A stretch of DNA of 64,000 nt from Ardenticatenaceae bacterium (GCA_020634435.1 JACKBS010000008.1:248001-312000); one strand, 5' to 3'. Positions 33,400-42,150 are shown, numbered from the stretch's first letter. Notes: generated by a model not told the origin, from the sequence alone. Program-made: numbers and translations.

Positions 33400-34602
33400 A
33401 TGGGTAAAGAAAAATTTGTGCGCGAAAAACCACATGTGAATATTGGCACGATTGGTCACGTGGACCACGGCAAAACCACCCTGACAGCCGCCATCACCAA
33501 AACGCTGTCCCTCAAAGGGTTTGCCGACTTCTCCGCCTTCGACCAAATCGACAACGCCCCGGAAGAAAAAGCCCGCGGTATCACGATCGCCATCTCCCAT
33601 GTTGAATACGAAACCGAAAACCGGCACTACGCCCACGTAGACTGCCCCGGTCACCGCGACTACATCAAAAACATGATCACCGGTGCCGCCCAGATGGACG
33701 GCGCTATCCTGGTCGTCTCCGCTCCCGATGGCCCCATGCCCCAGACTCGTGAGCACGTCCTCCTGGCCCGCCAGGTAGAAGTACCCGCCATCGTCATCTT
33801 CCTCAACAAGGTAGACATGATGGACGACGAAGAACTGCTGGAGCTGGTTGAGCTGGAACTGCGCGAGCTGCTGGACACCTATGAGTTCCCTGGCGACGAG
33901 ACCCCCATCGTGCGTGGTAGCGCCCTGCAAGCTCTGGAGAGCGAAAGCGGCGACGTCAACGCCCCCGAGTACGCTCCCATCCTGGAGCTGATGCGGGTGG
34001 TAGACGAATACATCCCCACGCCAGAACGTCAGACCGATAAACCGTTCATGATGTCCGTGGAAGACGTCTTCTCCATCAAGGGCCGTGGTACCGTTGTGAC
34101 CGGTCGTGTAGACCGTGGTACGCTGACCCCCAACACCGAAGTCGAAATCGTCGGTTTGGCCGAGAAGACCCGCAAGGTCGTTGTGACCTCCATGGAAATG
34201 TTCCACAAGATTCTGGACAAAGTGGAAGCTGGGGACAACGCTGGTCTGCTGCTGCGCGGTATTGCCCGTGAAGAAATCGAGCGTGGTCAGGTGCTGGCCA
34301 AGCCAGGCAGCATCACCCCGCACACCGAGTTCATGAGCGAAGTGTACGTGCTGCGCAAGGATGAAGGCGGTCGGCACAAGGCATTCTTCCCTGGCTATCG
34401 GCCGCAGTTCTACATCCACACGCTGGATGTGACGGGCGAGATTTCCTTGCCGGAAGGTGTGGAGATGGTGATGCCGGGCGACAATGTGAACCTGCGGGTG
34501 AAGTTGAGCAAGCCGGTGGCATTGGAAGAAGGTGGCCGTTTCGCTATTCGTGAAGGTGGCCTCACCGTTGGCTCTGGCGTTATTACCAAAATCCTGGTCT
34601 AG
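33400..34602 (+). CDS. tuf: Elongation factor Tu
   Basis: 400 residues. GHVDHGKTT, DCPGHRDY and NKVD motifs are canonical. It delivers aminoacyl-tRNA to the ribosome. The ATG at 33400 follows AGGAAAGGG; the frame extends upstream through the AACCGGCGCGCCGGTT palindrome but that part is not EF-Tu. The first two thirds use C-ending codons (GCC, ATC, GAC) much more than adjacent r-protein genes. Confidence 0.97.
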   Translation: MGKEKFVREKPHVNIGTIGHVDHGKTTLTAAITKTLSLKGFADFSAFDQIDNAPEEKARGITIAISHVEYETENRHYAHVDCPGHRDYIKNMITGAAQMDGAILVVSAPDGPMPQTREHVLLARQVEVPAIVIFLNKVDMMDDEELLELVELELRELLDTYEFPGDETPIVRGSALQALESESGDVNAPEYAPILELMRVVDEYIPTPERQTDKPFMMSVEDVFSIKGRGTVVTGRVDRGTLTPNTEVEIVGLAEKTRKVVVTSMEMFHKILDKVEAGDNAGLLLRGIAREEIERGQVLAKPGSITPHTEFMSEVYVLRKDEGGRHKAFFPGYRPQFYIHTLDVTGEISLPEGVEMVMPGDNVNLRVKLSKPVALEEGGRFAIREGGLTVGSGVITKILV

Positions 34603-34610
34603 GATTGTCA

Positions 34611-34646
34611 TAGAGGCGTTGTGATTCTTTGAATCCAACGCCTCTA
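34611..34646 (+). promoter_or_regulatory. Strong hairpin between tuf and rpsJ
   Basis: TAGAGGCGTTG (34611-34621) pairs with CAACGCCTCTA (34636-34646), and the loop pairs further as GATTC-TTT-GAATC. No T run follows. It sits just before the rpsJ Shine-Dalgarno and could be the S10-operon leader or a processing site. Confidence 0.6.
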
Positions 34647-34660
34647 CTTTCGAGGAAAGT

Positions 34661-34969
34661 ATGGCTAAGCAAAGAATTCGAATCCGTTTGAAGGCTTATG
34701 ATCACCGTGTACTGGACCAGTCTGCCCGTCGTATCGTGGGAACGGCCGAACGTACCGGTGCCCGTGTTGTGGGACCAGTGCCGCTGCCCACACGTATTGA
34801 GCGGTTTACCGTGCGCCGCAGTACGTTCATTGATAAAGATTCGCACGAACATTTTGAGATTCGCACGCACAAGCGTTTGATTGATGTAATCAATCCAGAC
34901 TCAAAAACAATTGATACCCTGATGCGGCTCAACCTGCCCGCCGGGGTCGATATTGAGATTTCTATTTAA
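34661..34969 (+). CDS. rpsJ: 30S ribosomal protein S10
   Basis: 102 residues, standard length; KQRIRIRLKAYDHRVLDQSA and the C-terminal LPAGVDIEI are canonical. S10 is also NusE, a partner in transcription antitermination. First gene of the S10 block, 58 bp after tuf, with a strong hairpin in the spacer and GAGGAAAG as ribosome-binding site. Confidence 0.96.
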   Translation: MAKQRIRIRLKAYDHRVLDQSARRIVGTAERTGARVVGPVPLPTRIERFTVRRSTFIDKDSHEHFEIRTHKRLIDVINPDSKTIDTLMRLNLPAGVDIEISI

Positions 34970-35035
34970 GTTAAATCTCTAACACGAAGGATGATGCAGC
35001 TCCTGCCTGGTGGCTGACAGTCCTGGGAGGTTCAT

Positions 35036-35695
35036 GTGAAAGGATTACTAGGCACGAAAGTGGGTATGGCCCAGGTTTTTGACGCGAGCGGTGTGGTAAC
35101 ACCCGTCACGATCATCCAGGCCGGACCCTGCTACGTAACACAAGTAAAAACCGAAAAGAATGATGGCTATACGGCCGTTCAAATCGGTTTTAGCGAAATT
35201 GCAGAAAAACGGTTGAGCAAAGGCCAACAGGGCCACCTGGGTCTCCTCAATAAAGGGAAGGGCCGTAAAAAAGCTCAGAACATTCCAGCCTTGCGCTATC
35301 TGCGTGAGTTCCGCACCAAAGATGCGGCCGATCACACAGTAGGTCAAACTTTAACCGTAGAACAGTTTGAAATAGGCGAACGCGTTGACGTTACCGGGAA
35401 AACCAAAGGTAAAGGTTTTGCTGGTGCGGTAAAGCGGTATGGTTTTGGCGGTGGTGTAAAAACCCACGGTCAATCAGACCGGTGGCGCGCTCCAGGTTCC
35501 ATTGGCGGTACCTCCGGTACCGGGCACGTGTTTAAGGGCAAGCGTATGCCCGGACGCATGGGCAACGATCGGTTTACCGCGCAGAACCTGGAAGTGATTC
35601 GTGTTGACGCAGAGCGTAACCTGATTGCCGTGAAAGGGCCGGTCCCTGGGGCAAAAGGCGCGCTGGTCGTAATTCGGAAAGCAGCAAAAGGCTAG
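35036..35695 (+). CDS. rplC: 50S ribosomal protein L3
   Basis: 219 residues. Starts at GTG 35036 (KGLLGTKVGMAQVFD) after GGGAGG. The glutamine loop region (GGVKTHGQSDRWRAPGSIG) is present, with the usual methylated Gln position occupied by Gln in GQSDR. L3 nucleates 50S assembly near the peptidyl-transferase centre. Confidence 0.96.
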   Translation: MKGLLGTKVGMAQVFDASGVVTPVTIIQAGPCYVTQVKTEKNDGYTAVQIGFSEIAEKRLSKGQQGHLGLLNKGKGRKKAQNIPALRYLREFRTKDAADHTVGQTLTVEQFEIGERVDVTGKTKGKGFAGAVKRYGFGGGVKTHGQSDRWRAPGSIGGTSGTGHVFKGKRMPGRMGNDRFTAQNLEVIRVDAERNLIAVKGPVPGAKGALVVIRKAAKG

Positions 35696-35708
35696 CGGAG
35701 GCGTTGTG

Positions 35709-36374
35709 ATGAAAGTTTCAGTTTTCAACATGGCTGGCAAGGAAGTCAACAGCGTAGACCTTCCAGCTAGCATTTTTGAAGCAAAAATTAATCGTGATCT
35801 GATGCACCAGGCGTTGGTACGGCAGTTAGCTAATGCCCGCCAGGGTACGCATAAAGCTAAAGGACGTTCCGAGGTAAATCGGACTGGGGCCAAAGCTTAC
35901 CGCCAAAAAGGGACAGGCAATGCCCGTCATGGTAGCAAAAAGGCTCCCATCTTTGTTGGTGGTGGTGTAGCTCATGGTCCGTTGCCCCGCAAATATGTGA
36001 AGCAGATGCCCCGGAAGATGCGTCGTGCAGCACTGCGCTCTGCATTGAGCGTAAAAGCCGGCAATGATGCCATTGTGTTGGTCGATGAGCTGACAATGGA
36101 TGCGCCAAAAACGCGCGACATGAAACAGTTCGTTCAGACTCTGGTGGCTAATGAAAGCGCATTGGTGCTTTTGCCCGGACGTGACGTAAACGTTGAGAAA
36201 TCAGCTCATAACTTGACTGACGTGAAAGCGCTGCGTGCAAGTTACTTGAATATTCGTGACCTGTTGGGTTATGACAAAATCGTGATGCCTTTGGCTGCGC
36301 TGGATGTTCTTACCAACATTTTGGGCACGGATGATGAAATCGAAGACGTTGATGAATCTGGGGAGGAGGCATAA
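35709..36374 (+). CDS. rplD: 50S ribosomal protein L4
   Basis: 221 residues; the exit-tunnel loop RSEVNRTGAKAYRQKGTGNARHG is present (written with the family's KxxRQKGTGxARxG). ATG at 35709; the GTG directly before it is an alternative. In E. coli L4 autoregulates the S10 operon. The C-terminus carries a short acidic tail. Confidence 0.95.
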   Translation: MKVSVFNMAGKEVNSVDLPASIFEAKINRDLMHQALVRQLANARQGTHKAKGRSEVNRTGAKAYRQKGTGNARHGSKKAPIFVGGGVAHGPLPRKYVKQMPRKMRRAALRSALSVKAGNDAIVLVDELTMDAPKTRDMKQFVQTLVANESALVLLPGRDVNVEKSAHNLTDVKALRASYLNIRDLLGYDKIVMPLAALDVLTNILGTDDEIEDVDESGEEA

Positions 36375-36376
36375 CC

Positions 36377-36676
36377 ATGCAATTGCATTGGCGTGAAGTC
36401 ATTCGTCGCCCAGTGGTGACAGAAAAAAGCAGCTACAACGTAGACTTGAATAATCAGTATACGTTTGTGGTGAACTCCCGGGCCAACAAGATGCAAATCA
36501 AACAGGCTATTGAATTAGCCTGGCCCGAAGTTTCTGTGGAAAAGATTCGCGTAGCGAATATGCCAGCCAAGCGGGCGCGTCGTTATCGGCGTGTTACTGT
36601 CCGTAAGGCTGGGTGGAAGAAAGCCATTGTGACGTTGTCGCCCGGTGACAGCATCGACCTATTCGAGGGCGTATAG
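36377..36676 (+). CDS. rplW: 50S ribosomal protein L23
   Basis: 99 residues; RRPVVTEKSSYNVDLNNQYTF and the loop KRARRYRRVTVRKAGWKKAIV are typical. L23 sits at the tunnel exit and docks trigger factor and SRP. Starts 2 bp after the L4 stop with GGAGG inside the 3' end of rplD. Confidence 0.95.
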   Translation: MQLHWREVIRRPVVTEKSSYNVDLNNQYTFVVNSRANKMQIKQAIELAWPEVSVEKIRVANMPAKRARRYRRVTVRKAGWKKAIVTLSPGDSIDLFEGV

Positions 36677-36770
36677 CGTTTAGAAGTTTTTGAGCAGGGA
36701 TGAGGGCATTTGCTTGTCGGGGTTTTGTTCCTGAAGGGTAAAATGCCTGTAGCCCGTCTCTGGAGGAACT

Positions 36771-37613
36771 ATGCCAATTAAAGTGTTTAAGCCCACGTCG
36801 CCGGGTCGCCGTGACATGAGTGGGCAAACCTTTGAAGAAGTGACCCGGGTTACCCCGGAGCGCAGCTTGACCAAAGGTTTGAGAAAGCAAGGCGGCCGTA
36901 ACTTTCGAGGGAAGATCACCATCCGTCATCGCGGTGGTGGCCACAAGCGTCGTTTCCGTGATATTGACTTCAAACGGCGCGATAAGTTTGGAATTCCAGC
37001 TCGTGTAAGTTCAATTGAATATGATCCCAACCGCTCGGCGCGTATTGCGCTGTTAGTATATGCCGATGGTGAGAAGCGATACATTATTGCTCCACTAGGC
37101 CTGCGCGTTGGTGATCCGGTTATGAGCGGCCCTGGTTCGGAGATCCGTCCCGGCAATGCGTTGCCTTTGCAGGATATTCCGCTGGGTACGCAGGTTCATA
37201 ACATTGAGCTTCAGGTCGGCCGTGGGGCGCAGATGGTTCGTTCTGCTGGTACCTCGGCTCAGCTGCTGGCAAAGGATCATCCTCGCTACGTGACGCTGCG
37301 TTTGCCTTCGGGTGAAGAGCGGTATGTGCCACAAGAATGTCTGGCAACGATTGGCCAGGTGGGTAATGTGGAACATGGCAACGTGAAGCTGGGTAAGGCG
37401 GGACGTAAACGTCACCTCGGTATTCGTCCGGCCGTGCGTGGTTCGGCTATGAACCCGAATGATCATCCGCATGGTGGTGGTGAAGGCCGTTCGCCGATTG
37501 GTATGGCTGCGCCGAAAACGCCGTGGGGTCAACCGGCTCAAGGCCGTCGGACCCGTCGTAATAAGGCTACGGATAAGTTTATATTCCGTCGTCGCAGCAA
37601 GAAGCGTCGGTAG
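36771..37613 (+). CDS. rplB: 50S ribosomal protein L2
   Basis: 280 residues; KPTSPGRRDMS, GGGHKRRFRDIDFKR and the C-terminal MNPNDHPHGGGEGR are canonical, the latter including the conserved His near the peptidyl-transferase centre. The 94-bp gap before it holds no recognisable promoter; GGAGGA is the ribosome-binding site. Confidence 0.96.
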   Translation: MPIKVFKPTSPGRRDMSGQTFEEVTRVTPERSLTKGLRKQGGRNFRGKITIRHRGGGHKRRFRDIDFKRRDKFGIPARVSSIEYDPNRSARIALLVYADGEKRYIIAPLGLRVGDPVMSGPGSEIRPGNALPLQDIPLGTQVHNIELQVGRGAQMVRSAGTSAQLLAKDHPRYVTLRLPSGEERYVPQECLATIGQVGNVEHGNVKLGKAGRKRHLGIRPAVRGSAMNPNDHPHGGGEGRSPIGMAAPKTPWGQPAQGRRTRRNKATDKFIFRRRSKKRR

Positions 37614-37628
37614 GAGGTAGATTAGGAA

Positions 37629-37910
37629 ATGTCTCGTTCATTAAAGAAAGGTCCGTACATTAATCCGAAACTGTTGAAGAAGGTTGAAGTACTGAACGCA
37701 GCAAAAAAGCGTGAGGTAATTCGTACCTGGTCACGTTCTAGCACTGTTTTCCCGCAGATGGTAGGACATACAATTGCTGTCTATGACGGCCGTCGCCATA
37801 TTCCGATTTACATTACGGAAAATATGGTAGGGCACAAGTTGGGTGAGTTTGCCCCGACACGCACGTTCCGTGGTCATGTCAGCAAAGCTGAGAAGAAGGG
37901 GCGTCGTTAA
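37629..37910 (+). CDS. rpsS: 30S ribosomal protein S19
   Basis: 93 residues; MSRSLKKGPYI and GHKLGEFAPTRTFRGH are diagnostic. It binds 16S rRNA in the head with S13. Part of the S10 block, 15 bp after rplB. Confidence 0.96.
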   Translation: MSRSLKKGPYINPKLLKKVEVLNAAKKREVIRTWSRSSTVFPQMVGHTIAVYDGRRHIPIYITENMVGHKLGEFAPTRTFRGHVSKAEKKGRR

Positions 37911-37912
37911 TC

Positions 37913-38290
37913 ATGGCTGAAGCATTTGAGATTAAGGCGAAATTACGTTATCTACAAATCACACCACAAAAGGTGCGTTTGGTGGTGAATGCGGTGCGGG
38001 GCAAGAATGCGCAGGAAGCTTTGGATACGCTGCGTTTTATGCCCCAGCGGGCGGCTGAACCAGTCTACAAACTGATTGCGTCGGCCGTGGCCAATGCTGA
38101 GCAGAACTTTGGTTTGGAAGCTGATGAGCTTTACGTGAGCCAGATTTTTGCTGACGATGGCCCCCGCCATCGCAAAGCGCCCTACGGTGGTCGTTTTGCT
38201 GGACGCGGCCGTTTTCGGCCCATTATTAAGCGGTCATCCCATGTTACAGTGGTTTTAGCTGAACGGGATGTGGTTGAGTACGGTGATTAA
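37913..38290 (+). CDS. rplV: 50S ribosomal protein L22
   Basis: 125 residues; the tail GPRHRKAPYGGRFAGRGRFRPIIKRSSH forms the tunnel beta-hairpin, with a slightly altered hairpin tip. Starts 2 bp after the rpsS stop. Confidence 0.94.
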   Translation: MAEAFEIKAKLRYLQITPQKVRLVVNAVRGKNAQEALDTLRFMPQRAAEPVYKLIASAVANAEQNFGLEADELYVSQIFADDGPRHRKAPYGGRFAGRGRFRPIIKRSSHVTVVLAERDVVEYGD

Positions 38291-38300
38291 GTGAAACCGG

Positions 38301-38334
38301 TCACTAGCATCTACGCCAGAGGGCGCGCTAGTGA
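38301..38334 (+). promoter_or_regulatory. Hairpin between rplV and rpsC
   Basis: TCACTAGC (38301-38308) pairs with GCTAGTGA (38327-38334) around an 18-nt loop, ending 18 nt before the TTG start of rpsC. Possible local translational control. Confidence 0.45.
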
Positions 38335-38352
38335 TGGTATGGAGGATTAGTC

Positions 38353-39024
38353 TTGGGACGCAAAGTACATCCTGTTGGATTCCGTTTAAAATCAATTCGC
38401 GATTGGAATACGCGTTGGTTTGCAGAAGGAAAGCAGTACGAAGAACGTTTGCATGAGGATTTTGCCATTCGCAAACTCATCATGAAGGAAATGTCTTCGG
38501 CTGGTATTTCTTTGCTGGAAATCGAGCGCTTTCCCAATCAAGTTCAGGTAACCATTCATACGGCTCGTCCGGGTATTGTGATCGGCCGTAAGGGCGCTTC
38601 CGTTAAGGAACTGCGCGGCAAGCTGCGTGATCTGACTGACAAAGCGGTTAAGGTTGAGGTTGAAGAAATTTCCCAGCCCGATACCGATGCCCAGTTGATT
38701 GCTGAGAATATTGCCGGGCAGCTGCAGCGGCGTATTTCGCACAGCCGGGCCATGAAGCGCGCTATTCAGCAGGCGATGCGCCAGGGTGTGGAAGGTGTCC
38801 GCATCGAGGTAAGCGGCCGTTTGGGTGGTTCCGAAATGGCACGTAAAGAAAAGCTTTGGGACGGCCGTGTTCCGCGCAACACAATTCGGGCCGATCTGCA
38901 ATTTGGTTTTGCCGAGGCACTGACCACCTTTGGCCAGATTGGCGTGAAGGTGTGGGTCTACAAAGGCGAAATCTTGCCGCAGAAGACCGAATTTGAAGCC
39001 ACGGATGTCTATATTAGTGAGTAA
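38353..39024 (+). CDS. rpsC: 30S ribosomal protein S3
   Basis: 223 residues; GRKVHPVGFRL at the start, the KH-domain loop RPGIVIGRKGASVKEL and the C-terminal ISGRLGGSEMAR block (here VSGRLGGSEMAR). Start is TTG at 38353 with GGAGGA upstream; no ATG is available that keeps the conserved N-terminus. Confidence 0.95.
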   Translation: MGRKVHPVGFRLKSIRDWNTRWFAEGKQYEERLHEDFAIRKLIMKEMSSAGISLLEIERFPNQVQVTIHTARPGIVIGRKGASVKELRGKLRDLTDKAVKVEVEEISQPDTDAQLIAENIAGQLQRRISHSRAMKRAIQQAMRQGVEGVRIEVSGRLGGSEMARKEKLWDGRVPRNTIRADLQFGFAEALTTFGQIGVKVWVYKGEILPQKTEFEATDVYISE

Positions 39025-39079
39025 CAATGAATTCTGGAGAGCATTTGTGCTTTCCTGAGTTTTTGACGGAGTTTGAGCT

Positions 39080-39496
39080 ATGTTAATGCCAAAACGAGCA
39101 AAATACCGTAAGCAATTCCGTGGACGTATGCGTGGCATGGCGAAGGGCGGTTCTGATTTGCAGAATGGTGAGTTTGGCATCCAGGCTTTGGAGCCGGGAT
39201 GGATCACCAGCCGACAGATCGAAGCGATTCGTCGTGTGGTTGTACGCCACAACAAGCGGCGCGGTAAATATTGGATTCGCATTTTCCCAGACAAGCCCGT
39301 AACGGCCAAACCGGCCGAGACCCGCATGGGTAAGGGTAAAGGTTCTGTGGACCATTACGTGGCTGTGGTTAAGCCTGGCCGCATTCTGTTTGAGATTGCT
39401 GGTGTGCCGGAAGATGCGGCACGCGAGGCGCTGCGCCTGGCCAGCTACAAGCTGCCCATCAAGACGCAGATTATATCTCGGGAGGATTCACTGTAA
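39080..39496 (+). CDS. rplP: 50S ribosomal protein L16
   Basis: 138 residues, MLMPKRAKYRKQFRGRMRG is canonical; GKGKGSVDHYVAVVKPGRILFEI is the C-terminal signature. L16 contacts the A-site tRNA elbow. Ends on the same base where rpmC starts (1-bp overlap). Confidence 0.96.
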   Translation: MLMPKRAKYRKQFRGRMRGMAKGGSDLQNGEFGIQALEPGWITSRQIEAIRRVVVRHNKRRGKYWIRIFPDKPVTAKPAETRMGKGKGSVDHYVAVVKPGRILFEIAGVPEDAAREALRLASYKLPIKTQIISREDSL

Positions 39497-39924
39497 TGGC
39501 AAATATTGTTGATTTACGTGGAATGAGCGATGCCAAGCTGGAAGAGATGCTGGAGAACAGCCGTGAGGAGATGTTTAACTTGCGGTTCCAGATTGCTTCG
39601 GCTCGGCTGGAAGATTACACGCGGCTGAAGGCTGTGCGTCGTGAAATTGCGCAGCTGGAGACCGTTTTGAATATGCGGCAACTGGCCATAGAAACGGCCG
39701 TCGCCAATCCTGAATTTACCGATGCTTTGGCAGGTAAAGAGTGGGAAGCTTCGGCGCGTTATAGCTACGAAGATAGCGGCTGGCAGGTTACGTTTGTGGA
39801 AAAAGGTGGCAAGGAATTGGGCACTGCTCTTGTGAATCTGAACAAGAAACGGCCGCACAGCCGCCGCCAGGCCAAGAAGCAAAGCCAATCCCAGCGCGTT
39901 GTGTCCGCTGAGGTTGCAGGGTAG
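39496..39924 (+). CDS. rpmC: 50S ribosomal protein L29 with long C-terminal extension
   Basis: 142 residues, more than twice the usual 60-70. Residues 1-62 are a normal L29 (LEEMLENSREEMFNLRFQIAS and a basic VRREIAQLETVLNMRQ). Residues 63-142 form an extra domain with FTDALAGKEWEASARYSYEDSGW and a basic Ser/Gln/Lys tail. L29 lies near the tunnel exit beside L23, so the extension could reach nascent-chain factors; this is inference. Confidence 0.9.
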   Translation: MANIVDLRGMSDAKLEEMLENSREEMFNLRFQIASARLEDYTRLKAVRREIAQLETVLNMRQLAIETAVANPEFTDALAGKEWEASARYSYEDSGWQVTFVEKGGKELGTALVNLNKKRPHSRRQAKKQSQSQRVVSAEVAG

Positions 39925-39931
39925 GTAAACC

Positions 39932-40183
39932 ATGAGAGAGCAGCGTAAACGATTAAAAGGCGTTGTGACGAGCGACAAGATGGATAAAACCGTTATTGTC
40001 AGCGTTACTACAACCAAACGCCACCCAATTTATGGCAAAGTTATGCGCCTGGTTACAAAGTATCAAGCGCATGATGAATCAAATGAATGCCGCGTTGGTG
40101 ATCAGGTCGAAATTATCGAATCAAAGCCAATTAGCCGCCACAAGCGGTGGGCCGTTGTCTCCGTGTTGGAGCGAGCAAAATAA
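39932..40183 (+). CDS. rpsQ: 30S ribosomal protein S17
   Basis: 83 residues; KRLKGVVTSDKMDKTVIVSV and the RHPIYGK-like segment (KRHPIYGKVM) are diagnostic of this OB-fold protein. Standard place between rpmC and rplN. Confidence 0.95.
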   Translation: MREQRKRLKGVVTSDKMDKTVIVSVTTTKRHPIYGKVMRLVTKYQAHDESNECRVGDQVEIIESKPISRHKRWAVVSVLERAK

Positions 40184-40195
40184 GAGGACTGCATC

Positions 40196-40567
40196 ATGAT
40201 TCAAAAAGAAAGTCGTTTGAATGTCGCAGATAATTCTGGTGCTCGTGAACTGCTGGTCATCCAAGTGATGGGTGGTTCCATCCGTCGCTATGGCAGCGTT
40301 GGTGATATGGTGACGGCCACAGTCAAAAAAGCAGTGCCTAACTCTTCTGTGAAGAAAGGGACCGTAGTGAAAGCCGTGATCGTGCGTACCAAGAAAGAGT
40401 ACAAACGAGACGATGGCAGCTACATCCGCTTTGATGACAATGCCGCCGTGATTATCGACCCTGCTAGCAAAAACCCGGTCGGGACGCGTATTTTTGGCCC
40501 CGTGGCTCGTGAACTGCGCCCTGCTGGGTACAGCCGCATCATGTCACTGGCACCAGAGGTGTTATAG
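40196..40567 (+). CDS. rplN: 50S ribosomal protein L14
   Basis: 123 residues; MIQKESRLNVADNSGAREL and the closing GTRIFGPVARELR are canonical. L14 forms an intersubunit bridge and is the docking site of silencing factor RsfS. AGAGGA is the ribosome-binding site. Confidence 0.96.
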   Translation: MIQKESRLNVADNSGARELLVIQVMGGSIRRYGSVGDMVTATVKKAVPNSSVKKGTVVKAVIVRTKKEYKRDDGSYIRFDDNAAVIIDPASKNPVGTRIFGPVARELRPAGYSRIMSLAPEVL

Positions 40568-40577
40568 AGAGGAAGCC

Positions 40578-40901
40578 ATGAAAATTAAAGTTGGAGACGA
40601 AGTACAAGTTGTTTCTGGCAACTACAAAGGCACCCGTGGCACCGTGCAGCGCGTTTTACCAAAAGAGAACCGTGTTGTTATATCTGGTGTCAATCTGGTG
40701 AAAAAGCATCAACGGCCTCGTCCAACAGGCGGCCGTTCTCAGGCACAAGGTGGCATCATCGAGTTTGAAGCCCCCATTGATGCCTCAAACGTGATGCTCG
40801 TTTGCCCAGAAACTGGTGAACCCACTCGTATTGGTGTTCGCCGCGATGAAAATGGGAACCGCGTTCGTTACTCGAAGAAAAGCGGTAACCCCATTAGCTA
40901 A
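40578..40901 (+). CDS. rplX: 50S ribosomal protein L24
   Basis: 107 residues; KIKVGDEVQVVSGNYKGTRGTV is the KOW motif. L24 initiates 50S assembly. Start at 40578 (AGAGAGGAAG upstream); the frame is open further upstream inside rplN but that is not L24. Confidence 0.95.
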   Translation: MKIKVGDEVQVVSGNYKGTRGTVQRVLPKENRVVISGVNLVKKHQRPRPTGGRSQAQGGIIEFEAPIDASNVMLVCPETGEPTRIGVRRDENGNRVRYSKKSGNPIS

Positions 40902-40986
40902 ATTATTTTATATACCATCGGTGAGCCAGGTAGCCTAAGTACGCACACAGCGTATGCGAACCTGCCACTCAACTCGGAGGTAAACT
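40902..40986 (+). promoter_or_regulatory. Structured spacer before rplE
   Basis: 85-bp gap between rplX and rplE. CAGGT with ACCTG and, inside, GTACGC with GCGTATGC can form a long imperfect hairpin ending just before the GGAGG ribosome-binding site. No promoter seen. Confidence 0.4.
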
Positions 40987-41532
40987 GTGTTTACACCACT
41001 TAAAGAGCAGTACAAAGAAGAAGTGGTGCCGGCATTGATGAAAGAATTTGACTTTCACAGTGTGATGCAGGTACCGCGAATTAGTAAAATTGTAGTCAAC
41101 GTTGGTTTAGGCGAAGCATTGGATAATGCCAAAGCGATCGAGTTTGCGGTGAATGATGTTACCGCGATCACGGGCCAAAAACCGGTGTTGACCAAGGCGA
41201 AAAATTCAATTGCAGGCTTCAAGCTGCGTGAAGGTCGCGTGATTGGGTTGAAAGTCACCCTGCGCGGCGAGCGGATGTGGGCCTTTTTGACCCGTCTCAT
41301 CCATGTGGCGCTGCCCCGTACCCGTGACTTCCAGGGTATTTCCCCGGATTCGTTTGACGGCCGTGGCAACTACACCTTGGGTCTGCGTGAACAGTTGATT
41401 TTTCCGGAAATTGATTATGACCGGATTGACAAAATCCGTGGTATGGAAGTTAGCATTGTAACCACTGCCCAGAAAGATGAAGAAGGGCGGCGTTTATTAT
41501 CTATGTTGGGCATGCCCTTCTGGGAGAATTAG
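40987..41532 (+). CDS. rplE: 50S ribosomal protein L5
   Basis: 181 residues; GTG start at 40987 after CGGAGG. VPRISKIVVNVGLGEA, ITGQKPVLTKAKNSIAGFKLREG and the C-terminal GMEVSIVTTA are canonical. L5 binds 5S rRNA and the P-site tRNA. Confidence 0.95.
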   Translation: MFTPLKEQYKEEVVPALMKEFDFHSVMQVPRISKIVVNVGLGEALDNAKAIEFAVNDVTAITGQKPVLTKAKNSIAGFKLREGRVIGLKVTLRGERMWAFLTRLIHVALPRTRDFQGISPDSFDGRGNYTLGLREQLIFPEIDYDRIDKIRGMEVSIVTTAQKDEEGRRLLSMLGMPFWEN

Positions 41533-41533
41533 T

Positions 41534-41716
41534 ATGGCAAAGAAATCAATGATTGCACGGGAATCGAACCGTAAATATAAAGTTCGGGTTCGTAATCGTT
41601 GTAAATTGTGTGGGCGTCCGCGCGGCTATATTCGCCGCTTTGGGTTATGCCGCATTTGTTTCCGTGAACAGGCGTTGCAGGGCAATATCCCTGGCGTGGT
41701 TAAGTCTAGCTGGTAA
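41534..41716 (+). CDS. rpsN: 30S ribosomal protein S14, zinc type
   Basis: 60 residues. CKLCGRPRG and CRICF give the four-cysteine zinc ribbon of type Z S14. ATG at 41534 is one base after the rplE stop codon; the open frame upstream overlaps rplE and is not S14. Confidence 0.95.
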   Translation: MAKKSMIARESNRKYKVRVRNRCKLCGRPRGYIRRFGLCRICFREQALQGNIPGVVKSSW

Positions 41717-41728
41717 AGGTGGTGCATC

Positions 41729-42136
41729 ATGTCAATGAGTGATCCGATTGCTGATATGTTGACACGCATTCGCAACGCCCAGATGCGGGAGCATAAGACG
41801 GTTTCTATGCCGCACTCCACGGTGAAGGTTGCGATTGCTGAAGTGTTACAGAAAGAAGGCTATATTGAAGATTACAAGGTTCTGCCAGAGACGCCGCAGG
41901 CGGTTTTGCAGGTTACCTTGAAGTACGTCGGCGACCGTCGCCACCGCCGCTCGGTAATTACCGGGTTGGAGCGGGTGAGTCGTCCGGGCCGTCGTGTTTA
42001 TGTTGGTAAGGGTGAGATTCCTTGGGTGTTGAGCGGTATGGGTATTTCCATCGTCACAACCTCCAAGGGGATTATGACTGGGCAGCAGGCCCGTCGCCTG
42101 GGTGTTGGCGGCGAAGTGCTCTGTAAGGTCTGGTAG
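41729..42136 (+). CDS. rpsH: 30S ribosomal protein S8
   Basis: 135 residues; SDPIADMLTRIRNAQ and the C-terminal GISIVTTSKGIMTGQQAR are diagnostic. The start may be the first ATG or the ATG two codons later (MSDPIAD). In E. coli S8 represses the spc operon. Confidence 0.95.
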   Translation: MSMSDPIADMLTRIRNAQMREHKTVSMPHSTVKVAIAEVLQKEGYIEDYKVLPETPQAVLQVTLKYVGDRRHRRSVITGLERVSRPGRRVYVGKGEIPWVLSGMGISIVTTSKGIMTGQQARRLGVGGEVLCKVW

Positions 42137-42150
42137 TTGGAGGACTTAAC

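Noticed and set aside
33349..34638. Long open frame antisense to tuf (429 codons)
   Set aside because: It is a mirror of strongly biased EF-Tu codons; the product has no family features and EF-Tu on the other strand is certain.
38392..39327. Open frame of 311 codons antisense to rpsC-rplP
   Set aside because: Spans two certain ribosomal genes and shows no protein-like pattern.
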